NCBI GenBank assembly: GCA_042408965.1
Contig: JBHOQN010000172.1
Span: 35,947-99,946 of the forward strand
Direction of reading: 5' to 3'
DNA length: 64,000 nucleotides
From: Thermogemmatispora sp042408965
Lineage (GTDB): Bacteria; Chloroflexota; Ktedonobacteria; Ktedonobacterales; Ktedonobacteraceae
The position numbers and the translations under genes are program-made. This document shows, piece after piece, positions 8,878 to 16,960 of this stretch (the stretch's first letter is position 1; every line of letters starts with the position of its first letter). The notes under the pieces are model-generated. The model was not told the origin of the DNA. It ran no database searches and was given only the letters and a program-made list of their open reading frames with translations.

Positions 8878-9828
8878 TTACTCCTCTTCCTCTCTGATAG
8901 CTTCAAATGCCTCAAAAGCTTTTTCCCACCCACCATAGCGGCGGATATCTTCCTCAGTGATCAGGTGCGCTACTGTGTAGTGCATAAAAACTTCATGCAT
9001 GCTCACAGGGGTGGTGAGACCACGCCGCTCCTTCACCGAGCGCTTGAGGTGCTCCACCGTATCCAGTGCCGTCACGCGCCCCTGATCGATAATCGCCACA
9101 CGGTCACAGAGGGCTTCGGCCTCATCCATATCATGGGTGGTCAGCAGGATCGTCGCATCGTGTACCTCACGTAACTCTTTCACAAAGTTCTGTACATCGA
9201 TCTTCGAGCGAGGATCAAGTCCAGTTGTAGGTTCATCAAGGAGTAGCACCACGGGAGATGTCAGAAAAGCGCGCGCAATAGCTACCTTCTGCTGCATACC
9301 GCGAGACATATCCTCCAGGGGCTGCTTGATGCGGTCCTGCTTGATGCCCAGGCGTGTCAGGATACTGACGATTCTGGCCCGGGCCTCTCGCGCAGGCATA
9401 TTGTAGAGGCGGGCAGTGTAGAGCAGGTTCTCCATCGGCGAGAGCTTCTTGAAGAAGGAGGCCTCGACACTCACACGGTTGATCAAGCGCCGCACAATGG
9501 CCTCATCCTTTACCACATCATAGCCGAAGATGCTCACACGGCCGCTATCGGGGATCAGCAATGTTGAGAGAATACGAATCAGAGTGGACTTACCTGAGCC
9601 GTTCGAGCCGAGAATGCCAACGATCTCGCCGCGCTTAATGCTCAGGTTGACATGATCCACTGCCCTCACTTCTCGCTTGCGCGTCGCATTCGCTTTCTCC
9701 GGCCAGAGCCGCCAGGCATGCCCTTTCTTGAAGACCTTGGTGACATCCTCTACCACCACCGCATCTCTGTTGAGATGAATGGCAATATTGTTAGAGAGCT
9801 GTATCTCTGCCACACCTCGTATGGCCAT
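8878..9828 (-). CDS. ABC transporter ATP-binding protein (DrrA-like)
   Basis: 316 residues. Walker A GSNGSGKST, signature MSRGMQQKV (a variant of LSGGQ), Walker B VVLLLDEPTTGLD and the H-loop LLTTHDMDEAEAL are all present and in order. The C-terminal extension after the nucleotide-binding domain is the kind seen in DrrA-like exporter subunits. A 30-residue insertion before the Walker A (GHAWRLWPEKANATRKREVRAV) is also common in ABC-2 polysaccharide and drug exporters. GGAGG precedes the ATG by 9 nt. It partners the permease immediately downstream. Confidence 0.93.
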   Translation of the reverse strand: MAIRGVAEIQLSNNIAIHLNRDAVVVEDVTKVFKKGHAWRLWPEKANATRKREVRAVDHVNLSIKRGEIVGILGSNGSGKSTLIRILSTLLIPDSGRVSIFGYDVVKDEAIVRRLINRVSVEASFFKKLSPMENLLYTARLYNMPAREARARIVSILTRLGIKQDRIKQPLEDMSRGMQQKVAIARAFLTSPVVLLLDEPTTGLDPRSKIDVQNFVKELREVHDATILLTTHDMDEAEALCDRVAIIDQGRVTALDTVEHLKRSVKERRGLTTPVSMHEVFMHYTVAHLITEEDIRRYGGWEKAFEAFEAIREEEE

Positions 9829-10191
9829 GAATAAGAACCTCCTTTGCTGTAACCAGAGAGGTCGTCTGCGTCAACTTCTCTGGTATAAGGCCTGCGCCAG
9901 CAGCCTGCATCGTCCAGTTGCTCAGCACCTCTCCTGGACAAAGGGGCTAGGCTGCGCGAGTGCAAGGGAAACGATCGCTCAGATATCGCCACCGCAGTCT
10001 ATCTCTCTGATCCTGCCATCTTCTGTCCTCATCATTACACATTCCTTCGTTCACAGGCCAAAACACAACCAAATACAAGCCCATCAGCCCCCTGAAAAAA
10101 GGCGACAAAAAACCGCGGGACTGATTTTATTTTTTCGTCAGTGCCCACGGTTCGGGGGTTCTCAATCGCTCACGGGCGATAGTTGACTGCA
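9829..10191. other. Intergenic region, no gene seen
   Basis: 363 bp between the minus-strand ABC operon and the small minus-strand gene. No open frame with a plausible start was found. It contains the terminator-like hairpin at 10117-10146 and an unexplained GC-poor tract around 10100-10140. Confidence 0.6.
10117..10146 (-). terminator. Candidate intrinsic terminator
   Basis: GGGACTGA pairs with TCAGTGCCC (one bulged base). On the minus strand the stem is followed within 5 nt by TTTTTT. It lies about 45 bp past the stop of the small gene at 10192-10407 and fits as its terminator. The loop is long (13 nt). Confidence 0.45.
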
Positions 10192-10407
10192 TCACCCTCC
10201 GGTATATCTATCTGCAGGAGGGGGAGAAGCCCCTGTAATGGGCGGACTGACGCCATATCCCATGGGATCGAGCACCACGAGCAGGTTGGGAGTAGAGCCG
10301 GCGAAGGGCGCAATAATCCCAGGGACCATGACGCTCATGCATGAGCGCAGGGTGGCCAGAAGCGGCCAGCAGCAGCTGGTCCTCAGCAGGCAGCAGTTAG
10401 CCCTCAT
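10192..10407 (-). CDS. Small hypothetical protein
   Basis: 71 residues, unrecognised. The N-terminal half is Cys- and Leu-rich with a hydrophobic stretch (about residues 20-47) and the C-terminal part is Pro/Gly-rich (SPPITGASPPPADRYTGG). Evidence that it is a gene comes from its surroundings: a GGAGG site 8 nt before the ATG, a near-consensus promoter 152 bp upstream, and a terminator-like hairpin downstream. The composition could fit a small secreted or membrane peptide, but there is no clear cleavage site. Confidence 0.4.
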   Translation of the reverse strand: MRANCCLLRTSCCWPLLATLRSCMSVMVPGIIAPFAGSTPNLLVVLDPMGYGVSPPITGASPPPADRYTGG

Positions 10408-10558
10408 TGGCGCTTCCTCCCTTCTGTTCTGTGTTCATAGGTGGCTCTCTTCTATCCCTCAGATAGTGGTTGTCCTGGTGGGTCCCACGTATGGAACCCC
10501 AACACTGGTGGACCAGGGTCAGCAATAGCCAGGCCTGATTCGCACCATACCTTGTACG

Positions 10559-10587
10559 AGTATACTCTGAAAAGCTGGTCCTGTCAA
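10559..10587 (-). promoter_or_regulatory. Near-consensus sigma-A promoter
   Basis: On the minus strand TTGACA is followed by exactly 17 nt and TATACT. Predicted transcription start is near 10552, giving a leader of about 145 nt before the small gene at 10407. It is the best -35/-10 match I found in the window. Confidence 0.7.
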
Positions 10588-10659
10588 GGGCGCTCTCCTG
10601 CGTCTGCGGGCCTTCGGTTGCCCGCCGGTCAGCCTGCAGGCAGCGATGAGGCGGCGATC

Positions 10660-11025
10660 CTACTGCTGACTCTCTCTCTGCTTCACAAATTGAGCAAGCT
10701 GTCCCTGCTGGATAATCTTAGCTACTTCTATATGGTGCTGGATCGCCTCCTGGGGTGTAGCACTGCTCTGCTCGTAGAGGACGAGTCGGTACAGCGTCAG
10801 GTAGCCGCTCTGTTGTGGATAGACGGCAGTCACAAAGCCTCGTCCCAGACGTCGATCGTCGAAGGTGGCCAGCACATAGCGCCTGCCATCGGGGGCCACG
10901 ACGACGTGACGCGCAAGGTCCAGCACCTGGAGCTTCACGGGATAGGTATCGGGTATGTCAAGCGTCTGCTGCCGGGCAGCAGCAATCGCCTGCTGATCTT
11001 GATCTTTAACGACACGATCGATCAT
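10660..11025 (-). CDS. Hypothetical protein
   Basis: 121 residues, soluble, no signal peptide or TM helix. It begins with a Gln/Ala-rich helix (QDQQAIAAARQQ), continues with strand-like segments (YPVKLQVLDLARHVVVAPDGRRYVLATFDDRRLGR, split here by turns) and ends in a Gln-rich helix. GGAG precedes the ATG by about 10 nt. I do not recognise the family. It is separated from the upstream transglutaminase operon by a terminator-like hairpin, so it is probably its own unit. Confidence 0.6.
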   Translation of the reverse strand: MIDRVVKDQDQQAIAAARQQTLDIPDTYPVKLQVLDLARHVVVAPDGRRYVLATFDDRRLGRGFVTAVYPQQSGYLTLYRLVLYEQSSATPQEAIQHHIEVAKIIQQGQLAQFVKQRESQQ

Positions 11026-11066
11026 ACTCTCTCTACTCCATACAGATCAGCTAAAAAATAGCGCAC

Positions 11067-11098
11067 GCCACCCCGACTTTCGGAAATTCGAGGGTGGC
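11067..11098 (-). terminator. Candidate terminator hairpin
   Basis: GCCACCCCGA pairs with TCGAGGGTGGC (one bulge) around a 12-nt loop. On the minus strand the stem is followed by GTGCGCTATTTTTTA. It may end transcripts coming from the moxR operon. Confidence 0.4.
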
Positions 11099-11190
11099 AT
11101 AGTACAGTTTAACGAAAGACGGGCGGCAGGTCAAGAGCACAGGAGAGAGCGCGGGATCACCTTGATCAGGGCGTCCCACAGACTCAGCAG

Positions 11191-11223
11191 GCGGTCCCCT
11201 CGTGAGTGCGCTGCGGGGACCGC
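11191..11223 (-). terminator. GC-rich hairpin after transglutaminase gene
   Basis: GCGGTCCCC and GGGGACCGC form a perfect 9-bp stem with a 15-nt loop, 62 bp past the end of the operon. A third copy of GCGGTCCCC follows at 11232. There is no T-run, so termination efficiency is uncertain. Confidence 0.4.
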
Positions 11224-11284
11224 ACAGCGAAGATGGAAGCGGTCCCCTGCAGCCATCAGCAGAGGCCACTCTGCGGGTCAGCGC

Positions 11285-13774
11285 TCAGAGGTCCTCTACG
11301 ACAGTGGAGGACGGCAGCTCCACAGGAAGCCGACGAGCATGCAGCCGCCTGAAGTGCTCCGCGAGCCAGAGACCGAAGCGTAACGGCAGCCTCCCCAGCA
11401 CGTAGGGGTGACGCAGCAGATAGAAGAAGAAGCGCGGCTGGATCTGTCGCCAGAGCGCAGGAGCTTCGCGGGCCTCGCCAGAGCGCGCAGGATGCTCGGG
11501 ACTCTCGGGAGGGGCCCAGAGATCGCGCACATAGAGATCTCCCAGGCGTTCAAGGGCCGCCGCCTGATCGGGCGCGGCCTGGCTGATGCGCCGAAGATAC
11601 TCATAGGGCGTCTCAGCACGGCGTATCTCCAGTCCGGCCCAGCTCGCCAGCAGGCAGAGACGTCCGTATACCTGCATCGGCAGGCGCAGGTTGCGGAAGA
11701 GACGTCGCCACCAGAGAGCAAAGAGCAGCACCAGACAAGCTCCCAGCAGACCCAGGCTCACAAGCGTATAACTCAGGGACTGCTGCCAGCTCGGTCCTGT
11801 CTGCTGACTCCCCGTATCTGTTCCCGTATTGCCTTCATCAGGCGCAGGCAGACGACGCCCACGGCTGGCATCGGCGCTGTTCAGGCTCCCGGTGCTGCCA
11901 GGCAGCGTGTTGGAGGTCGTGCTGTTGAATTGATTCGGCAGGGGACGTGAAAAAGCGGGGAAACCGGGAGAGGGTTCAAAATTGATCCAGCCATAGCCAG
12001 CAAAGTAGATCTGGGTCCAGGCATGAGCCTGGGTGCCACGCACGACCCACTGGCGCGTCGTCGCATCGTACTCACCAGGCGCATAGCCTGTGACGACGCG
12101 CGCCGGAATGCCTAGCATGCGCGCCATAATGGCCATCGCCGTCGCAAAGTAGTTGCAGAAAGCCCGATGCCCGCTGCGGAAGAGCAGCCAGGAGACCGGT
12201 TCATCGCCGGGCGGCAGATGGACATCGACCGAATAGGTATAGCTGCGGAAGTACTGCTCCAGGGCCTGGGCTTTGTCATACATGGTATGGGCATCAGCAG
12301 TGATCTGCTGCGCCAGGAGGCGAATATTGGGATCAAGGTGCTGTGGCAGTTGCAGATAGGTCTGCAGGATAGATGGATCATAGTAGGTGAGTGGAGGAGT
12401 GCCCTGGAAGTTGGGCGGCAACTGCGGAGCAGTGCTCGGCATGGGCACCGACTCCAGCGTTTTGACGTCAGCCGAGGAGCTGTAGGACTGCACCGTGTAG
12501 TGTTCACCCGCCGCCAGACGGCCGCCTTTGCTCATCACCGCGACGATGTTGCCAGATACCTTATCGACCTCCACAACGGCTGGCTGATCCACACTGCCAA
12601 TCTGCCAGGGACCGAAGAGATAGGGTTGCTGCTCGCCTGGTGGATTCTGCACGGTGACATGTAGCGTCACCACGTGAACCAGCGACGCCTCAGCCGGTAT
12701 CTGCTGCCCTTTATCGATAGGAATGTTATAGGTCGGGCTGCTGGACCAGCCATGCCCATCATAGACGTCGTAGGTCAGGGAGGCGATGTACTGGCCACCC
12801 TCGCTGCTAGTCACCCGAAAGACAACATCATCATTGAGATGTGGATTGCCCCCCAGGGTCAGGGAGCTGGTAAAGTTGCCGTGATTGGAGGGAATGCTGC
12901 CCCCGTCAACGGCAATCAGGCGATTCCAGAGATTCTGGACCTGCACCCAGGGGTTCGCATCGGCACTCCAGATCTGCGCGGCATAGGCATTGGTATAGTC
13001 ACCCGGCAGGAGGCTGGCCACGATCAGAATGGCCAGGGAGACCAGCAAACCAGCCTGCATGAAATCCCAGCTCAGATCGTCCGCACAGCGCAGACCGAGA
13101 CGCTTCCAGCGCCGCATCGCTTCGAGGAGCGAAAAACGTAGCAGGAGCAGCATGGAGGCGAAGAGAAAGACAAAGAGAAAGACCAGGTAACCGATCGGCT
13201 CATTGCTGAGGTTGATGAGCAGCACCACCCCATTCAGCAGGATCATGATGAGCGGGCTGCGTGTGCGAGAGACCAGCCAGATGCTGGAGTAGGCCAGCAG
13301 AAAACCCAGGGCTGTGATCAGCAGGAGGAAGATCGAATCATCGCCACTGGTGCCACCATTGAGGGCGACGCCCACCCAGGCACGCAGGGCGTTTATCAGG
13401 AGTGGTACATTGCCGTTAAAATCAGCGCTGGAGGTCTGCCAGATGGCCACCAGCAGGCCCAGCCCTCCGGCTAGCAGATGGGTCAGCAGACGCGGCAGAT
13501 AGGGCTGGCGCGCGGCGATCAGACCGCAGAGGAGACCGAGCGCGGTGGTAAGCGTCAGTACCTCAAGGTGCTCAACCCAGCCGGCCGCCTGGACGGACCA
13601 GATGGTGCTGTAGACAATGGTAATGACCAGACAGAGCGAGAAGTAGCCATCATCGGGATGCAGATAGTCTTTGAGAGAGGGCCGACGCACAGACTGTTTC
13701 TTCTGGGGAGCCCGACCGTTGCGCTCCGGTCCCGAGACAAGGTGTGACAGTTGATCAACGGTCGCCTGGCCCAT
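11285..13774 (-). CDS. TgpA-like membrane transglutaminase
   Basis: 829 residues from the ATG at 13774, selected because GGAGGT lies 8 nt before it and the upstream gene stops 2 nt before it; in-frame ATGs at 13780 and 13789 overlap that site. The first 250 residues hold about 6-8 TM helices, followed by an external domain, a transglutaminase core (catalytic Cys in FCNYFATAMAIMARMLGIPAR, His in THAWTQIYF-like AHAWTQIYF, third position in YGWINFEPSP), another TM helix near 620 and a cytoplasmic C-terminal helical domain (DUF4129-like). The usual catalytic Asp is replaced by Glu in FEPSP. It is the last gene of the moxR-DUF58 operon. The enzyme is thought to act on the cell-envelope side. Confidence 0.9.
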   Translation of the reverse strand: MGQATVDQLSHLVSGPERNGRAPQKKQSVRRPSLKDYLHPDDGYFSLCLVITIVYSTIWSVQAAGWVEHLEVLTLTTALGLLCGLIAARQPYLPRLLTHLLAGGLGLLVAIWQTSSADFNGNVPLLINALRAWVGVALNGGTSGDDSIFLLLITALGFLLAYSSIWLVSRTRSPLIMILLNGVVLLINLSNEPIGYLVFLFVFLFASMLLLLRFSLLEAMRRWKRLGLRCADDLSWDFMQAGLLVSLAILIVASLLPGDYTNAYAAQIWSADANPWVQVQNLWNRLIAVDGGSIPSNHGNFTSSLTLGGNPHLNDDVVFRVTSSEGGQYIASLTYDVYDGHGWSSSPTYNIPIDKGQQIPAEASLVHVVTLHVTVQNPPGEQQPYLFGPWQIGSVDQPAVVEVDKVSGNIVAVMSKGGRLAAGEHYTVQSYSSSADVKTLESVPMPSTAPQLPPNFQGTPPLTYYDPSILQTYLQLPQHLDPNIRLLAQQITADAHTMYDKAQALEQYFRSYTYSVDVHLPPGDEPVSWLLFRSGHRAFCNYFATAMAIMARMLGIPARVVTGYAPGEYDATTRQWVVRGTQAHAWTQIYFAGYGWINFEPSPGFPAFSRPLPNQFNSTTSNTLPGSTGSLNSADASRGRRLPAPDEGNTGTDTGSQQTGPSWQQSLSYTLVSLGLLGACLVLLFALWWRRLFRNLRLPMQVYGRLCLLASWAGLEIRRAETPYEYLRRISQAAPDQAAALERLGDLYVRDLWAPPESPEHPARSGEAREAPALWRQIQPRFFFYLLRHPYVLGRLPLRFGLWLAEHFRRLHARRLPVELPSSTVVEDL

Positions 13775-13776
13775 AA

Positions 13777-15000
13777 TCATGACCTCCATTGCATATAGCG
13801 CGTTGCCGGGCCGCGCTCAAGCACTTCTGTCAGCGCGTCGCCGCACTTGATGCGCAGCACAGGGATTCCGGCGCCTTCCAGCAGAGCAAGCGTATCTTCA
13901 TCTGCGGGCCGGCCCTCAAATGAGGCCGCATCGAGTCCGATGACCGCTACCTGCACACCCCGGCGCTGGAGATGCTTCACCCCCTCGTGCCAGTCGCGCG
14001 AGGTCGAGGGAGTGATCACAATCGCGGCCGTGTTTCTGCCGAAGTGCAGCGCGTCCAGAGCCAGGGCCTCTTTCAGATCCGGTCCCGGGCCAGCCCTGAC
14101 CACAGCTAGCAGCTCCAGAATGCGCTCAATCTGGCGATCACCACGATCCAGTGAGAGAAACTCGCGGCGCTCGCCGTTCACAATAAAGCCAAGCGAGAGG
14201 TCCTGATGCAGCAGGTACACCGCGAGCGAGGCGGCGATCGTCACTCCATACTCTTCGGTCGATAGCTCTCCTTCGCCCGCCTGCACCTCCTGGTGAAGAT
14301 CGAGAACGATCCAGATATCCATAGCTGGATCGAGATCGAACTCCTTCACCATCAACTTAGTATAATGGGCCGTCGATGGCCAGTGAATGCGGCTGAGCGA
14401 ATCGCCACTGACGTACTCGCGGATCGTGGTGGCGTTCGTCGTGGTATGCAAGGCGCAGCGGGCGCTGCGACCCTTGCCAGGCAGCCCCCCCGTGAAAAAT
14501 GCGAAGCCGCTCAGCGGCAGCACACGCGGAAGGACCAGGAGCTCATAGGCCGGCGAGAGGAGGCTATAGCGGCGGAAGAGGCCGAAGGGATCGCCGCTGC
14601 TGGCGATGACGGGTCCCAACTGAAAACGTCCCCGCTGGCGGCAGACGGTGCGCGCGCGCCAGAGGGCTCGCTTGCGCCCCCCCATGCTCGCCACATAGCC
14701 CGCCCGATGACCAGGCAGCGTTGAGCCATCGACCACCTGCACCCATAGCTTGGGCAGCACACTGACATTGTCGAGCATCAGACGCTCATCGAAGGTCTCC
14801 CCCACCTGGACACGTCCAAATGGCGCGGCCCGATGAAAGATCAAGCCACGCAGGCTGTAAGAGGCCCAGGCGAGCGAGAGCAAAAAGATGGTCAGCAGCA
14901 CATAGGTCACGATATAGAGGGCCTTCCAACCGCTACTCAGCGCAAAGAAGCCCAGGAGAAGAATGAGAAGCACCAGAAACAGGGTCTGCCAGCTCCGCAT
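13777..15000 (-). CDS. DUF58 domain protein
   Basis: 407 residues. Two TM helices at the N-terminus (about 5-50) are followed by a cytoplasmic part containing the DUF58 hallmark IREYVSGDSLSRIHWPSTAHYTKLMVKEF, here at about 215-240, and a VWA-like fold with DIWIVLDLH (the metal-site strand). It lies 3 bp after moxR and 2 bp before the transglutaminase start. MoxR/DUF58/transglutaminase triplets are a widespread conserved unit whose exact role is unknown; assembly or activation of an envelope complex by the AAA+ partner is the usual proposal. Confidence 0.92.
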   Translation of the reverse strand: MRSWQTLFLVLLILLLGFFALSSGWKALYIVTYVLLTIFLLSLAWASYSLRGLIFHRAAPFGRVQVGETFDERLMLDNVSVLPKLWVQVVDGSTLPGHRAGYVASMGGRKRALWRARTVCRQRGRFQLGPVIASSGDPFGLFRRYSLLSPAYELLVLPRVLPLSGFAFFTGGLPGKGRSARCALHTTTNATTIREYVSGDSLSRIHWPSTAHYTKLMVKEFDLDPAMDIWIVLDLHQEVQAGEGELSTEEYGVTIAASLAVYLLHQDLSLGFIVNGERREFLSLDRGDRQIERILELLAVVRAGPGPDLKEALALDALHFGRNTAAIVITPSTSRDWHEGVKHLQRRGVQVAVIGLDAASFEGRPADEDTLALLEGAGIPVLRIKCGDALTEVLERGPATRYMQWRS

Positions 15001-15003
15001 AGG

Positions 15004-15975
15004 TCAGCGCGCCTTTCCGCCTCCCACCCAGGCCCCCGGTACGGGCAGGGACTGCAGAATCTCATCCAGGATAGCCGTCGAGCTAATCGAGCGGACACGG
15101 GCCGCAGGCGTCACGATGAGACGATGAGCCAGGGTGGGCTTGACCAGCAGCTTCACGTCATCAGGAATGACATAGCTTCGTCCGCGAATGGCCGCCAGAG
15201 CCTGAGCCGCGCGGAAGAGAGCCAACGAGCCGCGCGGACTGGCGCCGAGATAGATATTGTTGTGTGTGCGTGTTGCATTGGCGATCGCCACAATATACTC
15301 GCGGATAGACTGTTCAACGTGAATGGTACGCACCTGCCTCTGGATCTCGAGCAGTTCACTGGCTGTCATAATCTGCTGCAGATCATCCAGGGGATGATGC
15401 AACTGATGGCTATTCAAAATGTTGATCTCATCGCCGGGCGCGGGATAGCCCAGGCTGATATTCATCATGAAGCGATCAAGCTGCGCTTCCGGCAGAGGAA
15501 AGGTGCCCTCATACTCGATGGGATTCTGTGTCGCCATCACCATGAAGGGTTCTGGCAGCGTGTAAGTCAGTCCATCGACGGTGATCTGAGACTCCTCCAT
15601 CGCCTCCAGCAGAGCCGACTGCGTTTTCGGAGTGGCGCGGTTGATCTCGTCTGCCAGTACGATCTGGGCCATGATCGGCCCCGGGCGAAACTCAAAATTG
15701 CCCGTTTTCTGATTGTAGATCGAGACACCGGTCACATCGCTGGGCAGCAGATCGGGCGTAAACTGGATGCGCTTGAACGAACACCCGATCGAGCGTGCAA
15801 TGGACTTGGTGAGCACGGTTTTGCCAACACCGGGCACATCCTCAATGAGAACATGACCACGGCAGATGACGGCGATCAGGCTGAAGGTCACTGCCTCAGC
15901 CTTCCCGACAATGACACTCTCGACATTCTTAATGACCCGTTGTACAGCGGCAGCAAGATCCTGTACTGACTGCAT
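15004..15975 (-). CDS. MoxR-family AAA+ ATPase
   Basis: 323 residues. Walker A GVPGVGKTVLTKS, Walker B IVLADEINRATPKTQSALLEAMEE and sensor-1 VMATQNPIEYEGTFPLPEAQLDRF are textbook MoxR motifs, and the lid domain follows (PRGSLALFRAAQALA). It acts as a chaperone-like ATPase for VWA/DUF58 proteins, and the DUF58 gene is next in the operon, 3 bp away. A GGAGAG site lies about 8 nt before the ATG. Confidence 0.95.
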   Translation of the reverse strand: MQSVQDLAAAVQRVIKNVESVIVGKAEAVTFSLIAVICRGHVLIEDVPGVGKTVLTKSIARSIGCSFKRIQFTPDLLPSDVTGVSIYNQKTGNFEFRPGPIMAQIVLADEINRATPKTQSALLEAMEESQITVDGLTYTLPEPFMVMATQNPIEYEGTFPLPEAQLDRFMMNISLGYPAPGDEINILNSHQLHHPLDDLQQIMTASELLEIQRQVRTIHVEQSIREYIVAIANATRTHNNIYLGASPRGSLALFRAAQALAAIRGRSYVIPDDVKLLVKPTLAHRLIVTPAARVRSISSTAILDEILQSLPVPGAWVGGGKAR

Positions 15976-16323
15976 GCTCTACTCTCCGATAGGAATGCGG
16001 AGGCCAACACCTCGACACTCAAACTTGCTTCCATAGTTTACCACACAGAAAGCGCTCTTCCGTAGATACTCTCGCATAGCCAGTAGCAACATGAACAACG
16101 CGAGTGGCGCCTGCGCTACGAGCAGGGTTTCGTTGCCTCCAGCCCTCCTGTAATAACGTCAGCACTTAGCATCTGATTGCATCCTGAGAGCAGTCTAGCA
16201 AATGTTGCTGAATTTTAGCTGAAGATGCGCCGCGCCCGTCGCGCCACACGAGCAACGAGCGTCTCCCCTATCAGGGTCAGGGAGGTGCAAAGGGACTATG
16301 CTCACCGGGACAACTATGCTATT
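15976..16323. other. Divergent intergenic region
   Basis: 348 bp between moxR (minus) and the acylphosphatase gene (plus). Both genes should be promoted from here. I see no consensus promoter; the sequence ACTATGCT is repeated near 16295 and 16311, and the second copy could be a -10 element very close to the acylphosphatase start. No gene seen. Confidence 0.5.
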
Positions 16324-16623
16324 ATGGAGGCTATGCAGCAGAGCAACGAGACGCAGGAGCTCTATGCCCGGATCACAGGGCGGGTCCAGGGAGTCGGCTT
16401 TCGTCAATTCGTCGTGCAGCGAGCAGCGTCCCTGGGCCTGCGCGGCTATGTGCGTAACCTGCACGATGGCAGCGTTGAGGTGCTGGCCCAGGGATCGCGC
16501 AGCGCGCTTGAACACCTCTATGCCTTGCTGTGGCGTGGGCCTGCCGCCGCAGAGGTGCGTACAGTGCACGCTGAATGGCGACAGCCTGGCGAGCACGTCA
16601 GTGGTTTTCATATTCGCTGGTGA
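16324..16623 (+). CDS. acyP: Acylphosphatase
   Basis: 99 residues from the ATG at 16324, which matches the usual family length of about 90; the frame is open 99 nt further upstream but that part is Arg-rich and unlike the family. The catalytic region GRVQGVGFRQFVVQRA supplies the phosphate-binding loop and essential Arg, and YVRNLHDGSVEVLAQG supplies the catalytic Asn. The enzyme hydrolyses acyl phosphates such as acetyl phosphate. No strong ribosome-binding site precedes either ATG (16324 or 16333), so the exact start is uncertain. Confidence 0.88.
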   Translation: MEAMQQSNETQELYARITGRVQGVGFRQFVVQRAASLGLRGYVRNLHDGSVEVLAQGSRSALEHLYALLWRGPAAAEVRTVHAEWRQPGEHVSGFHIRW

Positions 16624-16666
16624 TGAAGCTAACATCTGACTATAGAGTGAGAAGGAAGCGCGGGCA

Positions 16667-16957
16667 ATGATCGATCGAGAAACTGTCACACATATCGCTC
16701 GCCTAGCACGGCTCGGTCTGAGCGATGCTGAAGTCGAACTGTTCAGAGAGCAACTCTCGGTCATTTTAGAGAACATCGCCATTTTGCGGGAGGCGGACGT
16801 GAGCGGCATCTCGCCGCTGGCGCATGCGTCGCGGCTGAGTAACGTGATGCGCGAGGACGAGCCACAGCCGTCGTATCCTCCGGAGGTACTGCTGGCCAAC
16901 GCCCCCGACCAGGAGGAGAATTGTTTGAAGGTCAACGCTGTGCTGGAGGAGTCGTAG
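16667..16957 (+). CDS. gatC: Aspartyl/glutamyl-tRNA amidotransferase subunit C
   Basis: 96 residues with the GatC pattern: IDRETVTHIARLARLGLSDAE at the start, FREQLSVILENIAILREADVSGI in the middle and a C-terminal MREDEPQPSYPPEVLLANAPDQEENCLKV-type region (broken here by charge clusters) ending near VLEES. GatC wraps around and stabilises GatA in the enzyme that converts misacylated Glu-tRNA(Gln) or Asp-tRNA(Asn). gatA follows after 3 bp. An AAGGAAG site precedes the ATG. Confidence 0.95.
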   Translation: MIDRETVTHIARLARLGLSDAEVELFREQLSVILENIAILREADVSGISPLAHASRLSNVMREDEPQPSYPPEVLLANAPDQEENCLKVNAVLEES

Positions 16958-16960
16958 TCT

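Noticed and set aside
14833..15969. 378-codon open frame on the plus strand
   Set aside because: It is opposite DUF58 and moxR, which carry complete motifs; no ribosome-binding site.
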